Assembly (NCBI RefSeq): GCF_001984035.1
Contig: NZ_CP019449.1
Coordinates: forward strand, 3,596,001 to 3,660,000
Origin: Sphingopyxis sp. QXT-31
Lineage (GTDB): Bacteria; Pseudomonadota; Alphaproteobacteria; Sphingomonadales; Sphingomonadaceae
Direction: 5' to 3'
Length of the DNA stretch: 64,000 nt
Of this stretch, positions 25,809 through 34,032 are shown piece after piece; the stretch's first letter is position 1, and every line of letters starts with the position of its first letter. The notes below the pieces were generated by a model, which made no database searches, was not told where the DNA came from, and saw only the letters and a program-made list of their open reading frames with translations. Position numbers and translations under genes: made by a program.

Positions 25809-26621
25809 ATGCCCGAACTTCCCGAAGTCGAAACCACCGTCCGCGGCCTCGCCCCCTTTCTCAAGGGGCAAAGGCTGACCTCGGTCACCACCTTCCGTCC
25901 CGACCTGCGCCGCGCCTTCCCGGCCGATCTCGCGCAGCGGCTGACCGGCGCGACGGTCAGCAGCCTGTCGCGGCGCGCCAAATATGGCATCGTCTCGACC
26001 GACCGCGACGATCATATGATCTTCCACCTCGGCATGTCGGGGCGCTGGCGGACCGAGGGCGGCGATGCGGGCAAGCACGACCATCTGCTCATTGAAACCG
26101 GGGCGGGGCACCGCCTCTTCCTCCATGACCCGCGCCGCTTCGGCTCGGTCGATCTTGTCGCGGGCGATCCGCTGACCGCCTTTCCGGCCTTCGTGACGCT
26201 CGGTCCCGAGCCGCTATCGGACGCCTTCGATGCCCCCTATCTGGCCAAGGCTTTTGCGGGCCGCCGGTCGCCGATCAAGGCGATGCTGCTCGACCAGACC
26301 GTCGTCGCGGGGCTCGGCAACATCTATGTCTGCGAGGCGCTCAACATGGCGCACATCCACCCGGCGAAACCCGCCGCCGAGGTGTCGAGGGCCAGGCTCG
26401 CGCTGCTCGTTCCCGCGATCAAGGATGTGCTGGCCGCCGCGATCGCCGCGGGCGGATCGACCTTGCGCGACTTTCTCAGCCCCGAGGGCGACCTCGGCTA
26501 TTTCGCCAAGGACTGGCGTGTCTATGGCCGCGAAGGCGAGGCGTGCGAATGCGGCGGCACGATCGCGCGCATCGTCCAGTCGGGCCGCTCGACCTTCTTC
26601 TGCCCCAAATGCCAGCGTTGA
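25809..26621 (+). CDS. mutM: Formamidopyrimidine-DNA glycosylase
   Basis: 270 aa base-excision repair enzyme for 8-oxoguanine and Fapy lesions. The N-terminus MPELPEVETTVRGL gives the catalytic Pro2 and Glu3; beta-strand lysine and helix-two-turn-helix regions are intact (QTVVAGLGNIYVCEALN). The C-terminal zinc finger is CECGGTIARIVQSGR...CPKCQR. ATG 25809 is chosen because Pro2 must be N-terminal; the frame is open 18 codons upstream through the repeat arm. No ribosome-binding site precedes the ATG, whose leader is the inverted repeat, which is unusual. Confidence 0.96.
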   Translation: MPELPEVETTVRGLAPFLKGQRLTSVTTFRPDLRRAFPADLAQRLTGATVSSLSRRAKYGIVSTDRDDHMIFHLGMSGRWRTEGGDAGKHDHLLIETGAGHRLFLHDPRRFGSVDLVAGDPLTAFPAFVTLGPEPLSDAFDAPYLAKAFAGRRSPIKAMLLDQTVVAGLGNIYVCEALNMAHIHPAKPAAEVSRARLALLVPAIKDVLAAAIAAGGSTLRDFLSPEGDLGYFAKDWRVYGREGEACECGGTIARIVQSGRSTFFCPKCQR

Positions 26622-26645
26622 TGCGGGATATTTCCCGCAAACCCA

Positions 26646-26674
26646 TTGACCAAAGCGGCCTTGCTGGCTATGGG
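26646..26674 (+). promoter_or_regulatory. Candidate sigma-70 promoter for rpsT
   Basis: TTGACC (26646-26651) and TATGGG (26669-26674) separated by 17 bp, about 130 bp ahead of the rpsT start and just after the mutM stop. Close to the vegetative consensus at -35; the -10 box is weaker. Confidence 0.5.
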
Positions 26675-26807
26675 CGCACCCTTCGAGCAGGGTCCGGTGT
26701 TCCGGAACCGGCCGTATCCGGACATTGATTCGCTGCTTTGCGCGATTCGGCTGCTCCGGTGACGCTGTGCTCCGACCGACTTTGACCGTTTGAAAACCGA
26801 GGAATTT

Positions 26808-27071
26808 ATGGCCAATACGCCCCAGGCAAAAAAGCGCATCCGCCGCAACACCGCGCGCACCGTCGTGAACAAGAATCGCGTCTCGCGCATTCGCACTTTG
26901 GTCAAGAAGGTCGAGAATGCCGTCGCCGCCGGTGACAAGGATGCCGCCGCCGCCGCGCTGAAGGCTGCGCAGCCCGAAATGGCCCGCGGCGTCGCCAAGG
27001 GCGTGCTCCACAAGAACACCGTTGCGCGCAAATATTCGCGCCTGACCAAGAGCGTCAACGCGATCGCGTGA
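26808..27071 (+). CDS. rpsT: 30S ribosomal protein S20
   Basis: 87 aa, lysine/arginine-rich primary 16S rRNA binder: [30 protein letters not shown], with the Ala-rich middle [19 protein letters not shown] and C-terminal [19 protein letters not shown] 26808 has GAGGA about 6 nt upstream; an ATG six codons earlier is not supported by family length. Follows mutM and precedes dnaA, a conserved alphaproteobacterial arrangement. An intrinsic terminator follows. Confidence 0.98.
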   Translation: MANTPQAKKRIRRNTARTVVNKNRVSRIRTLVKKVENAVAAGDKDAAAAALKAAQPEMARGVAKGVLHKNTVARKYSRLTKSVNAIA

Positions 27072-27106
27072 TTGCCGCCCGATTCGGCTTTGGCCGATCG
27101 CGCATC

Positions 27107-27145
27107 AAAAGGACCCGCCGGCGCATCGCCCGCGGGTCCTTTTTT
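27107..27145 (+). terminator. Intrinsic terminator of rpsT
   Basis: Stem AAAAGGACCCGC / GCGGGTCCTTTT (27107-27118 and 27132-27143) with a 13-nt loop and a T-run, starting 36 bp after the rpsT stop. Confidence 0.88.
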
Positions 27146-27611
27146 GTACCCATTTCGGGACAGAGTGATCGGCGGCTTTGTTACGGGACCATGGCAATAG
27201 TGTTGCATCGCGGTAAGTGGCGGATTTATCGCGATTCGTTTTTCATGACTCCTATTGTAACAATTAAACTATTGATTTAATTGAGGAAAACATCGACTTC
27301 GCGCGATTCCGGGGTCCCCGGGGAGTCAAGATTTTTATTTCAATATTTTTACATCCCGCGCTCTTGATCGACTCGCTCGCCCCTGCCTAGACAGGGGTGT
27401 CATCGGCCTTCGCCGCTGGCCGCCACATCACATGATTCGCCGTCCTTCGCTGCTTGCGCGGAACGGGAAACTGCGTCCTGCGACCGGGACGCGGGCAAGG
27501 TGCTGTGCGGCCGGGGCGATGCCGGGGGGCATCCGATGACCGAGCAAGGTGGGGGGGACAGGCGTGATTTCAGGCGGGGAGAGCTATGGCCGGCGTGGCG
27601 GAGAAACGGCG
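27146..27611. other. AT-rich dnaA upstream region
   Basis: 466 bp without a gene. From about 27195 to 27350 it is far more AT-rich than the rest of the window. It holds a perfect inverted repeat CAATTAAA-7 nt-TTTAATTG (27261-27283), a GC palindrome around GGGGTCCCCGG (27310-27322) and a small hairpin CCCCTG/CAGGGG (27380-27397). A weak promoter-like pair is TTGATC-17-CTAGAC (27364-27392). I find no convincing DnaA boxes here, so origin function is not supported by sequence alone; a regulated dnaA promoter and leader is the simpler reading. Confidence 0.55.
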
Positions 27612-28973
27612 ATGAGCGGCGACGCCGCGACGCTGTGGCCGCGCGTGGCCGAAGGGCTCCGCCGCGACCTCGGCGCGCGCACCTTCGACCATTGGCTGAA
27701 GCCCGTGCGCTTCGCCGACTATTGCAGCCTGTCGGGCGTCGTGACGCTCGAGGCGACCAGCCGCTTCTCGGCGAACTGGATCAACGAACGCTTCGGTGAC
27801 CGGCTCGAACTCGCCTGGCGCCAGCTGCTCCCCGCGGTGCGCAGCGTCAGCGTGCGCGGCGCCAGCGCGGGCGCCGAGCGCGCCGCGATCCTCGCGCAGC
27901 CGCCGCTGCCGGCTTTCGAGACGCCGCCGCCGCCCGCCGCGAACCCCGCGCTGCTCGGCTTCGACCCGCGCCTGTCGTTCGACCGCTTCGTGGTCGCGCG
28001 GTCGAACATCCTCGCCGCCAATGCCGCGCGCCGCATGGCGATGGTCGAGGCGCCGCAGTTCAACCCGCTCTACCTCTGTTCGGGCACCGGCCAGGGCAAG
28101 ACGCACCTGCTCCAGGCGATCGCGCAGGATCATGCCGCGGCGCACCCGACCGCCACTATCATCCTGATGTCGGCCGAGAAGTTCATGCTCGAATTCGTCG
28201 GCGCGATGCGCGGCGGCGACATGATGGCGTTCAAGGCGCGGCTGCGCGCCGCCGACCTGCTGCTGCTCGACGATCTGCAGTTCGTGATCGGCAAGAATTC
28301 GACGCAGGAGGAACTGCTCCACACGATCGACGACCTGATGACCGCGGGCAAGCGGCTGGTCGTCACCGCCGACCGCCCGCCGGCGATGCTCGACGGGGTC
28401 GAGGCGCGGCTGCTGTCGCGGCTGTCGGGCGGGCTCGTCGCCGACATCGAGGCGCCCGAGGATGACCTGCGCGAACGCATCATCCGCCAGCGGCTCGCCG
28501 CGATGCCGATGGTCGAGGTGCCGGACGATGTCGTCGCCTATCTGGTCAAACATTTCACCCGCAACATCCGCGAGCTTGAAGGCGCGCTCAACAAATTGCT
28601 CGCTTATGCGGCGCTCACCGGCGCGCGCCTCGACCTCGCGCTCGCCGAGGACCGGCTGGCGGAAAATGTCCGCAGCGCGCGCCCGCGGATCACGATCGAC
28701 GAGATTCAGCGCGCGGTCTGCGCGCATTACAAGCTCGACAAGAGCGAGATGGCGTCGAAGCGCCGCGTCCGCGCGATCGCGCGCCCGCGTCAGGTCGCGA
28801 TGTATCTCGCCAAGGAACTGACCCCGCGTTCGTACCCCGAGATCGGGCGCCGCTTCGGCGGGCGCGACCATTCGACGGTGATCCACGCGGTGCGCACGGT
28901 CGAGGCGCTGCGCGTCAGCGACAGCGAACTCGACGCCGAAATCGCCGCGATCCGGCGCAGCCTCAATAGCTGA
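27612..28973 (+). CDS. dnaA: Chromosomal replication initiator DnaA
   Basis: 453 aa. Domain I starts at LWPRVAEGLRRDLGARTFDHWLKP; a short linker rich in Pro/Ala follows. The AAA+ domain has Walker A GTGQGKT (158-164) and Walker B LLLLDDLQF, then a box with RLLSRLSGGLV. Domain IV carries the DNA-binding signature RDHSTVIHAVRTVE. Start ATG 27612 has GGAGA 8 nt upstream; the frame is open 21 codons earlier but Gly-rich and unlike DnaA. In Alphaproteobacteria this rpsT-dnaA order is usual and dnaA need not adjoin oriC. Confidence 0.98.
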   Translation: MSGDAATLWPRVAEGLRRDLGARTFDHWLKPVRFADYCSLSGVVTLEATSRFSANWINERFGDRLELAWRQLLPAVRSVSVRGASAGAERAAILAQPPLPAFETPPPPAANPALLGFDPRLSFDRFVVARSNILAANAARRMAMVEAPQFNPLYLCSGTGQGKTHLLQAIAQDHAAAHPTATIILMSAEKFMLEFVGAMRGGDMMAFKARLRAADLLLLDDLQFVIGKNSTQEELLHTIDDLMTAGKRLVVTADRPPAMLDGVEARLLSRLSGGLVADIEAPEDDLRERIIRQRLAAMPMVEVPDDVVAYLVKHFTRNIRELEGALNKLLAYAALTGARLDLALAEDRLAENVRSARPRITIDEIQRAVCAHYKLDKSEMASKRRVRAIARPRQVAMYLAKELTPRSYPEIGRRFGGRDHSTVIHAVRTVEALRVSDSELDAEIAAIRRSLNS

Positions 28974-29026
28974 TCCACAGGTTTCTGCCGGGGTTATCCC
29001 CGGACTTGTCCACCGGTTCGTCCACA
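28971..29026 (+). promoter_or_regulatory. Cluster of four DnaA-box-like 9-mers after dnaA
   Basis: Same-orientation 9-mers close to TTATCCACA: TGATCCACA (28971, 8/9), TTATCCCCG (28994, 7/9), TTGTCCACC (29006, 7/9) and TCGTCCACA (29018, 7/9). The last three are spaced exactly 12 bp. The first overlaps the dnaA stop codon. It could bind DnaA for titration, autoregulation or initiation; function is inference. Confidence 0.5.
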
Positions 29027-29028
29027 AC

Positions 29029-29066
29029 AAAAGGGCCCGCCGTCCTTTCGGAAGGCGGGCCCTTTT
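29029..29066. terminator. Bidirectional intrinsic terminator between dnaA and DUF4136 gene
   Basis: 13-bp perfect stem AAAAGGGCCCGCC / GGCGGGCCCTTTT (29029-29041, 29054-29066) with A-run on one side and T-run on the other, between convergent genes. Confidence 0.9.
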
Positions 29067-29087
29067 GTCTGGCCAATGGCGGCGCGA

Positions 29088-29780
29088 TCAGCTCTTTTCG
29101 GGCGGCGCCACGGTGATGCGCACCTTTTCGCCCGAATTGCCGGGGAAGCCGGTGAACATCGCCTCGACCAGGTTCGGGACGATCGCCTGCAAATTGTTGT
29201 CGCGCGACTGCGCCTCGGCGCGGCCCTCGAACAGGCGATAGCCGTCCGACGCGCGGCTGATCTGGAGGTCGAGGCCGCTGGTGTAGACGGTGTAGCTCTC
29301 GACGTCGTTATAGCCGAAGCCCGGGCCGAAGCCGCCCCACAGGAAGGGGTCGCGATAGCCATAGACGAAGCGGCGGCCGCCGCGGCCGGTGACGATCACC
29401 GGGCGATAGAAGCCGCGGCCGTAATAGCCGCCGTACCAGGGGTCGCCGAAGCCGGAGGTGCTGCGCACGCGCTCGCGGCCCTTGTCGATGTCATAGCCCA
29501 TACGCACGACCATGTCGGGGCGCTCGCCGGGCGCCGCGGGGCGATAGCCGAAGCGCGTCAGCTCGCCCGACACCAGATTGGCATATTGGCCGAACTCGAT
29601 CCCACCCGCGAGCCGGGGATCGCCCGCCTCGACGGTGAAGCTCTGCCCCTGCGGGGCGGGCAGCTGGGTCTGGAAGCGCGCGACATCGGCGCGGAAGGGG
29701 GTGGCACAGCCGGCAATCGCCAGCGTCGCGGCGGTCAGCGCGGCGAGGCTCAGCCGGCGGAAAGTCAGGGTCTTCATCAT
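29088..29780 (-). CDS. DUF4136-type lipoprotein
   Basis: 230 aa. Lipoprotein signal MMKTLTFRRLSLAALTAATLAIAGC (lipobox IAGC). The mature part fits DUF4136: FRADVARFQTQ, then SFTVEAGDPRLAGGIEFGQYANLVSGELTRFGYR and PDMVVRMGYDI; a Gly/Tyr/Phe-rich loop (GFGDPWYGGYYGRGFY) follows, then YTVYTSGLDLQISRA. GGAG lies 8 nt before ATG 29780. Function is unknown in the family; envelope location is likely. Confidence 0.82.
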   Translation of the reverse strand: MMKTLTFRRLSLAALTAATLAIAGCATPFRADVARFQTQLPAPQGQSFTVEAGDPRLAGGIEFGQYANLVSGELTRFGYRPAAPGERPDMVVRMGYDIDKGRERVRSTSGFGDPWYGGYYGRGFYRPVIVTGRGGRRFVYGYRDPFLWGGFGPGFGYNDVESYTVYTSGLDLQISRASDGYRLFEGRAEAQSRDNNLQAIVPNLVEAMFTGFPGNSGEKVRITVAPPEKS

Positions 29781-29959
29781 CGTCTTCGCTCCGTGAGTCG
29801 GCGCGCCATGCACGCCGCTCTTTATAGCATGACTACGCCGATGCGACTTAACCTTGGTTGAACTCGCCTTGCCGCAACCGGTTGCACCACACGATATGGG
29901 GTGGCGGCGGGCGGAAGACAAGATTTTCGCTGCTGCGCCAGACGGTTCGCTGTTTGCGC

Positions 29960-30958
29960 TTAGCGGCAGAGCCCCAGCGCGGCATAGGCCGCGTCGAGCG
30001 TCGGCTGCGCGAGGGTGCGGGCGCGCTCGGCGCCCTTTTCCAGCGCGGCGTCGATCGCCGCGGTGTCGGCCTTCAGCGCATTCAGCCGCTCGGCGATCGG
30101 CGCCAGCGTCTCGACCAGCAATTCGCCGAGCGCGGGCTTGAACGCGCCGAACCCCTGTCCGGCGAAGCGCGCGAGTACGTGGTCGACGCTTTCGTCGGCC
30201 ATCGCGGCATAGATGGCGACGAGATTCTTCGCCTCGGGCCTCCCCTCGAGCCCTGCCGCTTCCGACGGCAGCGGCTCCGGATCGGTCTTGGCTTTGCGAA
30301 TTTTCGCCATGATCGTGTCGCGGTCATCGACCAGGTTGATCCGGCTTGCGTCGCTCGGGTCCGACTTCGACATCTTCGCGCTGCCGTCGCGCAGGCTCAT
30401 GATCCGCGCCGCGGCGGGGGGGATCGTCGGCTCGGGCAGGGTGAAGGTGTCGGTCCCGGTGTCGAGGTTGAACTTGGCCGCGATGTCGCGCGCCAGCTCC
30501 AGATGCTGTTTCTGGTCGTCGCCGACGGGGACGTGCGTGGTCTGGTAGAGCAGCACGTCAGCCGCCTGGAGTACCGGATAGGCGTAGAGCCCGACGCTCG
30601 CGCCCTCGCGGTTCTTGCCCGACTTTTCCTTGAACTGCGTCATGCGGTTCAGCCAGCCGATCCGCGCGGTGCAGAAGAGCAGCCAGGCGAGCTCGGCATG
30701 CGCGGGCACGCGCGCCTGGTTGAAGAGAATCGCCTTCTCGGGATCGATCCCCGCGGCGATCAGCGCCGCCGCCATCTCGCGCGTGTTCGCGGTCAGCTCG
30801 GCGGGGTCGTTGTAGACGGTAATCGCGTGCAGATCGGCGAGGAAATAGAGCTTCTCGCCCGGCATCTCGTCCTGCATGCGCACCCAGTTGCGGATCGCGC
30901 CCAGATAATTGCCGAGGTGCAAATTTCCGGTGGGCTGGATGCCCGACAGCGTCCGCAT
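29960..30958 (-). CDS. trpS: Tryptophanyl-tRNA synthetase
   Basis: 332 aa class I aminoacyl-tRNA synthetase. HIGH-like motif HLGNYLGA after SGIQPTGNL at the N-terminus; KMSKSDPSD is the second signature. Full family length. ATG at 30958, 3 bp after the murJ stop, so probably co-transcribed as secB-murJ-trpS. Confidence 0.97.
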   Translation of the reverse strand: MRTLSGIQPTGNLHLGNYLGAIRNWVRMQDEMPGEKLYFLADLHAITVYNDPAELTANTREMAAALIAAGIDPEKAILFNQARVPAHAELAWLLFCTARIGWLNRMTQFKEKSGKNREGASVGLYAYPVLQAADVLLYQTTHVPVGDDQKQHLELARDIAAKFNLDTGTDTFTLPEPTIPPAAARIMSLRDGSAKMSKSDPSDASRINLVDDRDTIMAKIRKAKTDPEPLPSEAAGLEGRPEAKNLVAIYAAMADESVDHVLARFAGQGFGAFKPALGELLVETLAPIAERLNALKADTAAIDAALEKGAERARTLAQPTLDAAYAALGLCR

Positions 30959-30961
30959 GAT

Positions 30962-32554
30962 CTACTCCTGTGCCGGCGCGGGTTTGGCGCGCCGCCGCGT
31001 GAGCATGGCGACGAGTTCCTTGTCAAGCGCGCCGACGAGGAAGGCGGTGGTCAGGAAGGCCACGCCGCCCGCGGCGCACAGCGCCGACAGCGACCAGATG
31101 CGCTCGAACACCCCGCCGCCATAATAAGGCGCGAGCCGTGGCATCATCCACCACAGCAGCGCGCCCATCACCGCGACCGCGACCAACTGGCGCAGGATCC
31201 GCCCGCCGAGCTTCATCGTGAAATGGAACCAGCCGCGGCGGTGCAAGATGATATAGAGCAGCAGGCAGTTGAGCGAGGCCGACACCGCGGTCGCCCCCGC
31301 CAGCCCGACGATGCCGTAACGCTCGACGACATAGAGGTTGATGCCGATGTTGACGATCAGCGAGGCTAGCGCGGTCCATACCGGGGTCTTCGTATCCTCG
31401 CGCGCGAAAAAGCCGGGGTTCAGGATTTTCACGATGACATAGGCGGGCAGGCCCGCGACGAGCGCGACGACGATATGCGCCATCAGCGCGCCGTCCTCGG
31501 GGGTGAACTTGCCGCCGACGAAGAAGGCGGCGGTGAAGGCGGGGGCGCAGATCGCGAGCGCGACCGCGGCGGGCAGGGTGAGCAAAGTCGCGATCTCGAA
31601 CGCATTGGCTTGCAGCCGCTGGGCCTCGGCGCCGTCGCCGCTGTGGATGTGGCGCGCCAGCATCGGCAGGATCGCGGTGCCGAGCGCGATGCCGACGATA
31701 CCGAGCGGCAGCTGGTTCAGCCGGTCGGCGAGCTTGAGCAGGGTCAGCGATCCCTGCGGCAGGCTGGTCGCGAAGAAGGTGTCGACGAACTGGCTGATCT
31801 GATAGATGCCGGCGCCGAAGGTCGCGGGCAGGATCAGCATGCCGAGCTTCTTGACCTCGGGCGTGAGCTTGGGCAGCCGGATGTGCAGCTTCAACCCCGC
31901 GCGCCGCACCGACCACCAGAGGTAAAAGAGCTGCAGCACCCCCGCGAGCGACACCGAGATCGCGAGCGCGATCGCGACGATGCGGTCGTCGCCGCCCGGC
32001 CCGCGCATCTCGGCGCCGATCAAGATACCCGCGATCAGCACGATATTGAGCAGCACCGGCGCCGCGGCCCCCGGCGCAAAGCGCGAGCGCGCGTTGAGCA
32101 GCCCCGACAGCATCGCGACGAGGCTTATCAGCCCCAGATAGGGAAAGGTGATGCGGCTCAGGAAGACCGCGAGCTCGAACTTGCCCGGCACCGTTTGATA
32201 TTCGCGCGCCAGCACCCACACGATGCCGGGCATCGCGATCATCGCGACCGCGGAAAAGACCAACAGGACCCAGAGGAAGACGCCGAGCACGTCGTCGGCG
32301 AATTTCGCCGCCGCTGCCTCGCCCTCTTCCCCGTGCAGCGCGCGGCTGTACATCGGCACGAAGGCCACCGAAAAGGCGCCCTCGGCGAACAGCCGGCGAA
32401 AGGTGTTGGGCAGGGTGAAGGCGAGCTGGAAGGCGTCGGCCGCCAGCCCCGCCCCGAGCACGCGCGCGAGCAGCATGTCGCGCGCGAAACCGAAGACGCG
32501 GCTGACCATCGTCAGCCCGCCGATCGTCCCGACGCTCTTGATCAGGCTGCTCAC
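30962..32554 (-). CDS. murJ: Lipid II flippase MurJ
   Basis: 530 aa polytopic membrane protein of the MOP superfamily that exports lipid II. The N-terminus MSSLIKSVGTIGGLTMVSRVFGFARDMLLARVLG is diagnostic, as are FRRLFAEGAFSVAFVPMY and the central LPATFGAGIYQISQFVDT. About 14 membrane spans are expected. Starts with GTG at 32554, 27 bp after the secB stop. Confidence 0.96.
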   Translation of the reverse strand: MSSLIKSVGTIGGLTMVSRVFGFARDMLLARVLGAGLAADAFQLAFTLPNTFRRLFAEGAFSVAFVPMYSRALHGEEGEAAAAKFADDVLGVFLWVLLVFSAVAMIAMPGIVWVLAREYQTVPGKFELAVFLSRITFPYLGLISLVAMLSGLLNARSRFAPGAAAPVLLNIVLIAGILIGAEMRGPGGDDRIVAIALAISVSLAGVLQLFYLWWSVRRAGLKLHIRLPKLTPEVKKLGMLILPATFGAGIYQISQFVDTFFATSLPQGSLTLLKLADRLNQLPLGIVGIALGTAILPMLARHIHSGDGAEAQRLQANAFEIATLLTLPAAVALAICAPAFTAAFFVGGKFTPEDGALMAHIVVALVAGLPAYVIVKILNPGFFAREDTKTPVWTALASLIVNIGINLYVVERYGIVGLAGATAVSASLNCLLLYIILHRRGWFHFTMKLGGRILRQLVAVAVMGALLWWMMPRLAPYYGGGVFERIWSLSALCAAGGVAFLTTAFLVGALDKELVAMLTRRRAKPAPAQE

Positions 32555-32581
32555 CCCGTCAGCCCGCCCCGCCGACGAGGC

Positions 32582-33097
32582 TTAGGCTTGCCCGACCGGC
32601 GCGATATCGCCGGCCTGTTCGGCGGCGATCTGCTGCGCCTGCTGCTGGAAAAGGCCGTGGAAATCGATCGGCTCGAGCAGCAGCGGCGGGAAACCGCCGT
32701 CGCGTACGACGTCGGCGACGACGCGGCGCGCGAAGGGGAACAGGATGCGCGGCGCTTCGGCGAGGAAGAAGGGCTGCAGCTGGTCTTCGGGGACGTTGCG
32801 CACGCCGAACAGCCCGGCATATTTCAGGTCGACGACGAAGGCGGTCAGGTCGCCCGACTTCGAGGTGATGTCGATCTTCAGCGACACTTCGAACAGATTG
32901 TCGCCGACATTGTCGGCGCCGATGTTGAACTGGACGTCGATCTGCGGCGCTTCCTGCACCTGGTAGATCGCCGGTGCGTTCGGATTTTCGAACGACAGGT
33001 CCTTCACATATTGCGAGATCAGGCCGATCGCGGGGCTGTTGTCCTCGCCGTTGCTCAGCGTTTCGGGGGTGAATTCGGGCGTCGTTTCGTCGGCCAT
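32582..33097 (-). CDS. secB: Protein-export chaperone SecB
   Basis: 171 aa acidic cytosolic chaperone that keeps preproteins unfolded for SecA. Signatures: YVKDLSFENPNAP, VQFNIGADNV, SLKIDITSKSGD and EAPRILFPFARRVVADVVRDGGFPPLLLEPIDF. ATG 33097 is preceded by AGGGAAA; upstream codons in frame are non-conserved. Divergent from timA across 198 bp, the standard alphaproteobacterial arrangement. Confidence 0.96.
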   Translation of the reverse strand: MADETTPEFTPETLSNGEDNSPAIGLISQYVKDLSFENPNAPAIYQVQEAPQIDVQFNIGADNVGDNLFEVSLKIDITSKSGDLTAFVVDLKYAGLFGVRNVPEDQLQPFFLAEAPRILFPFARRVVADVVRDGGFPPLLLEPIDFHGLFQQQAQQIAAEQAGDIAPVGQA

Positions 33098-33139
33098 GAC
33101 TGTGATGCTTTCCCTGTATCGAATGAAAGGGCCCGCGCT

Positions 33140-33158
33140 TCCGGATCGGCCCGATCCG
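33140..33158. repeat. Perfect 9-bp palindrome in secB-timA divergent region
   Basis: CCGGATCGG-C-CCGATCCGG, between the two divergent starts and 43 bp upstream of secB. It may be an operator or a leader hairpin of the secB transcript. Confidence 0.4.
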
Positions 33159-33295
33159 GCGGTGCGGGCGGTTGCCGGGGCGCTTAGCAGCGCCGGGCGG
33201 GCAGCACAATGGGCGGTCTGGGGGCGCGCAAGGCAACCGGTTCCGCGCACCGGACGTTGACCTGAGGCATGGCTGCGGCCATGGAGATTTGAAAC

Positions 33296-34027
33296 ATGGC
33301 CGCCGATAGCCTATGTATCGGCCAAGACTTTCCCAAAGACCGCATTGGACTCCAGCCCGTGACAGCCATTTCGATCGTCCTGCTCGCCATGATCGCCGCC
33401 TTCCTCGGCATGCGGCTCTATTCGGTGCTCGGCAAGCGCACGGGGCACGAGCAGGAGCCCGTACTGCCGCGCCGCGACGAACGCGCCGCTCCCGCGCCGC
33501 TGCGCATCGACGACCCCGAAGCCCCGCCGTCGCCGCAGGGCGGCAGCGCCGACACTTCGGGCCTCGTCTACGAACCCGCGGCCGAGGCCGGGCTGCGCCA
33601 GCTGCTCGCGGCCGACCGCCAGTTCGACGCCGGCCGCTTCATGGAAGGCGCCGAGGCGGCCTATCGCATGATCCTCGAGGCCTATTGGGCCGGCGACCGC
33701 GAGACGCTGCGCGATCTCTGCGACGCCGACAGCTACCAGGCGTTCGCCGACGCGATCGACGCGCGCGAGGCGCGCGGCGAGCGCCTCGACAACCGCCTCG
33801 TGCGCATCGATTCGGCCCGGATCACTGCGGTCGAGCTGTCGGGCGGCGAAGCGCGCGTCACCGTCCGCTACCGGGCTGACATCAGCGCGGTCACACGCGA
33901 TGCCGATGGGAACATGATCGCGGGCTCGATGATCGACGCGACCGAGACCAACGATCTGTGGACCTTCCGCCGCCGGCTCGGCAGCGGCGATCCCAACTGG
34001 CAGCTCGACGAAGCCGAATCCGCCTGA
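33296..34027 (+). CDS. timA: Tim44/TimA family adaptor
   Basis: 243 aa. One N-terminal membrane anchor (TAISIVLLAMIAAFLGMRLY), a disordered linker, and a C-terminal Tim44-like domain (about 100-235: LLAADRQFDAGRFMEGAEAAYRMILEAYWAGD... NDLWTFRR). In mitochondria Tim44 links the motor to the translocon; the bacterial protein is a presumed membrane adaptor with a little-known role. GGAG lies 9 nt before the ATG. Heads timA-mltA-smr, with mltA starting 5 bp after its stop; divergent from secB. Confidence 0.9.
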   Translation: MAADSLCIGQDFPKDRIGLQPVTAISIVLLAMIAAFLGMRLYSVLGKRTGHEQEPVLPRRDERAAPAPLRIDDPEAPPSPQGGSADTSGLVYEPAAEAGLRQLLAADRQFDAGRFMEGAEAAYRMILEAYWAGDRETLRDLCDADSYQAFADAIDAREARGERLDNRLVRIDSARITAVELSGGEARVTVRYRADISAVTRDADGNMIAGSMIDATETNDLWTFRRRLGSGDPNWQLDEAESA

Positions 34028-34032
34028 CGTCG

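Noticed and set aside
27261..27283. CtrA-binding site at TTAA repeats
   Set aside because: The two TTAA tetramers are separated by 9 bp, not the 7 bp of the CtrA consensus.
27146..27611. Chromosomal origin upstream of dnaA
   Set aside because: AT-rich, but without recognisable DnaA boxes; in Alphaproteobacteria oriC is often elsewhere. Kept only as a region of interest.
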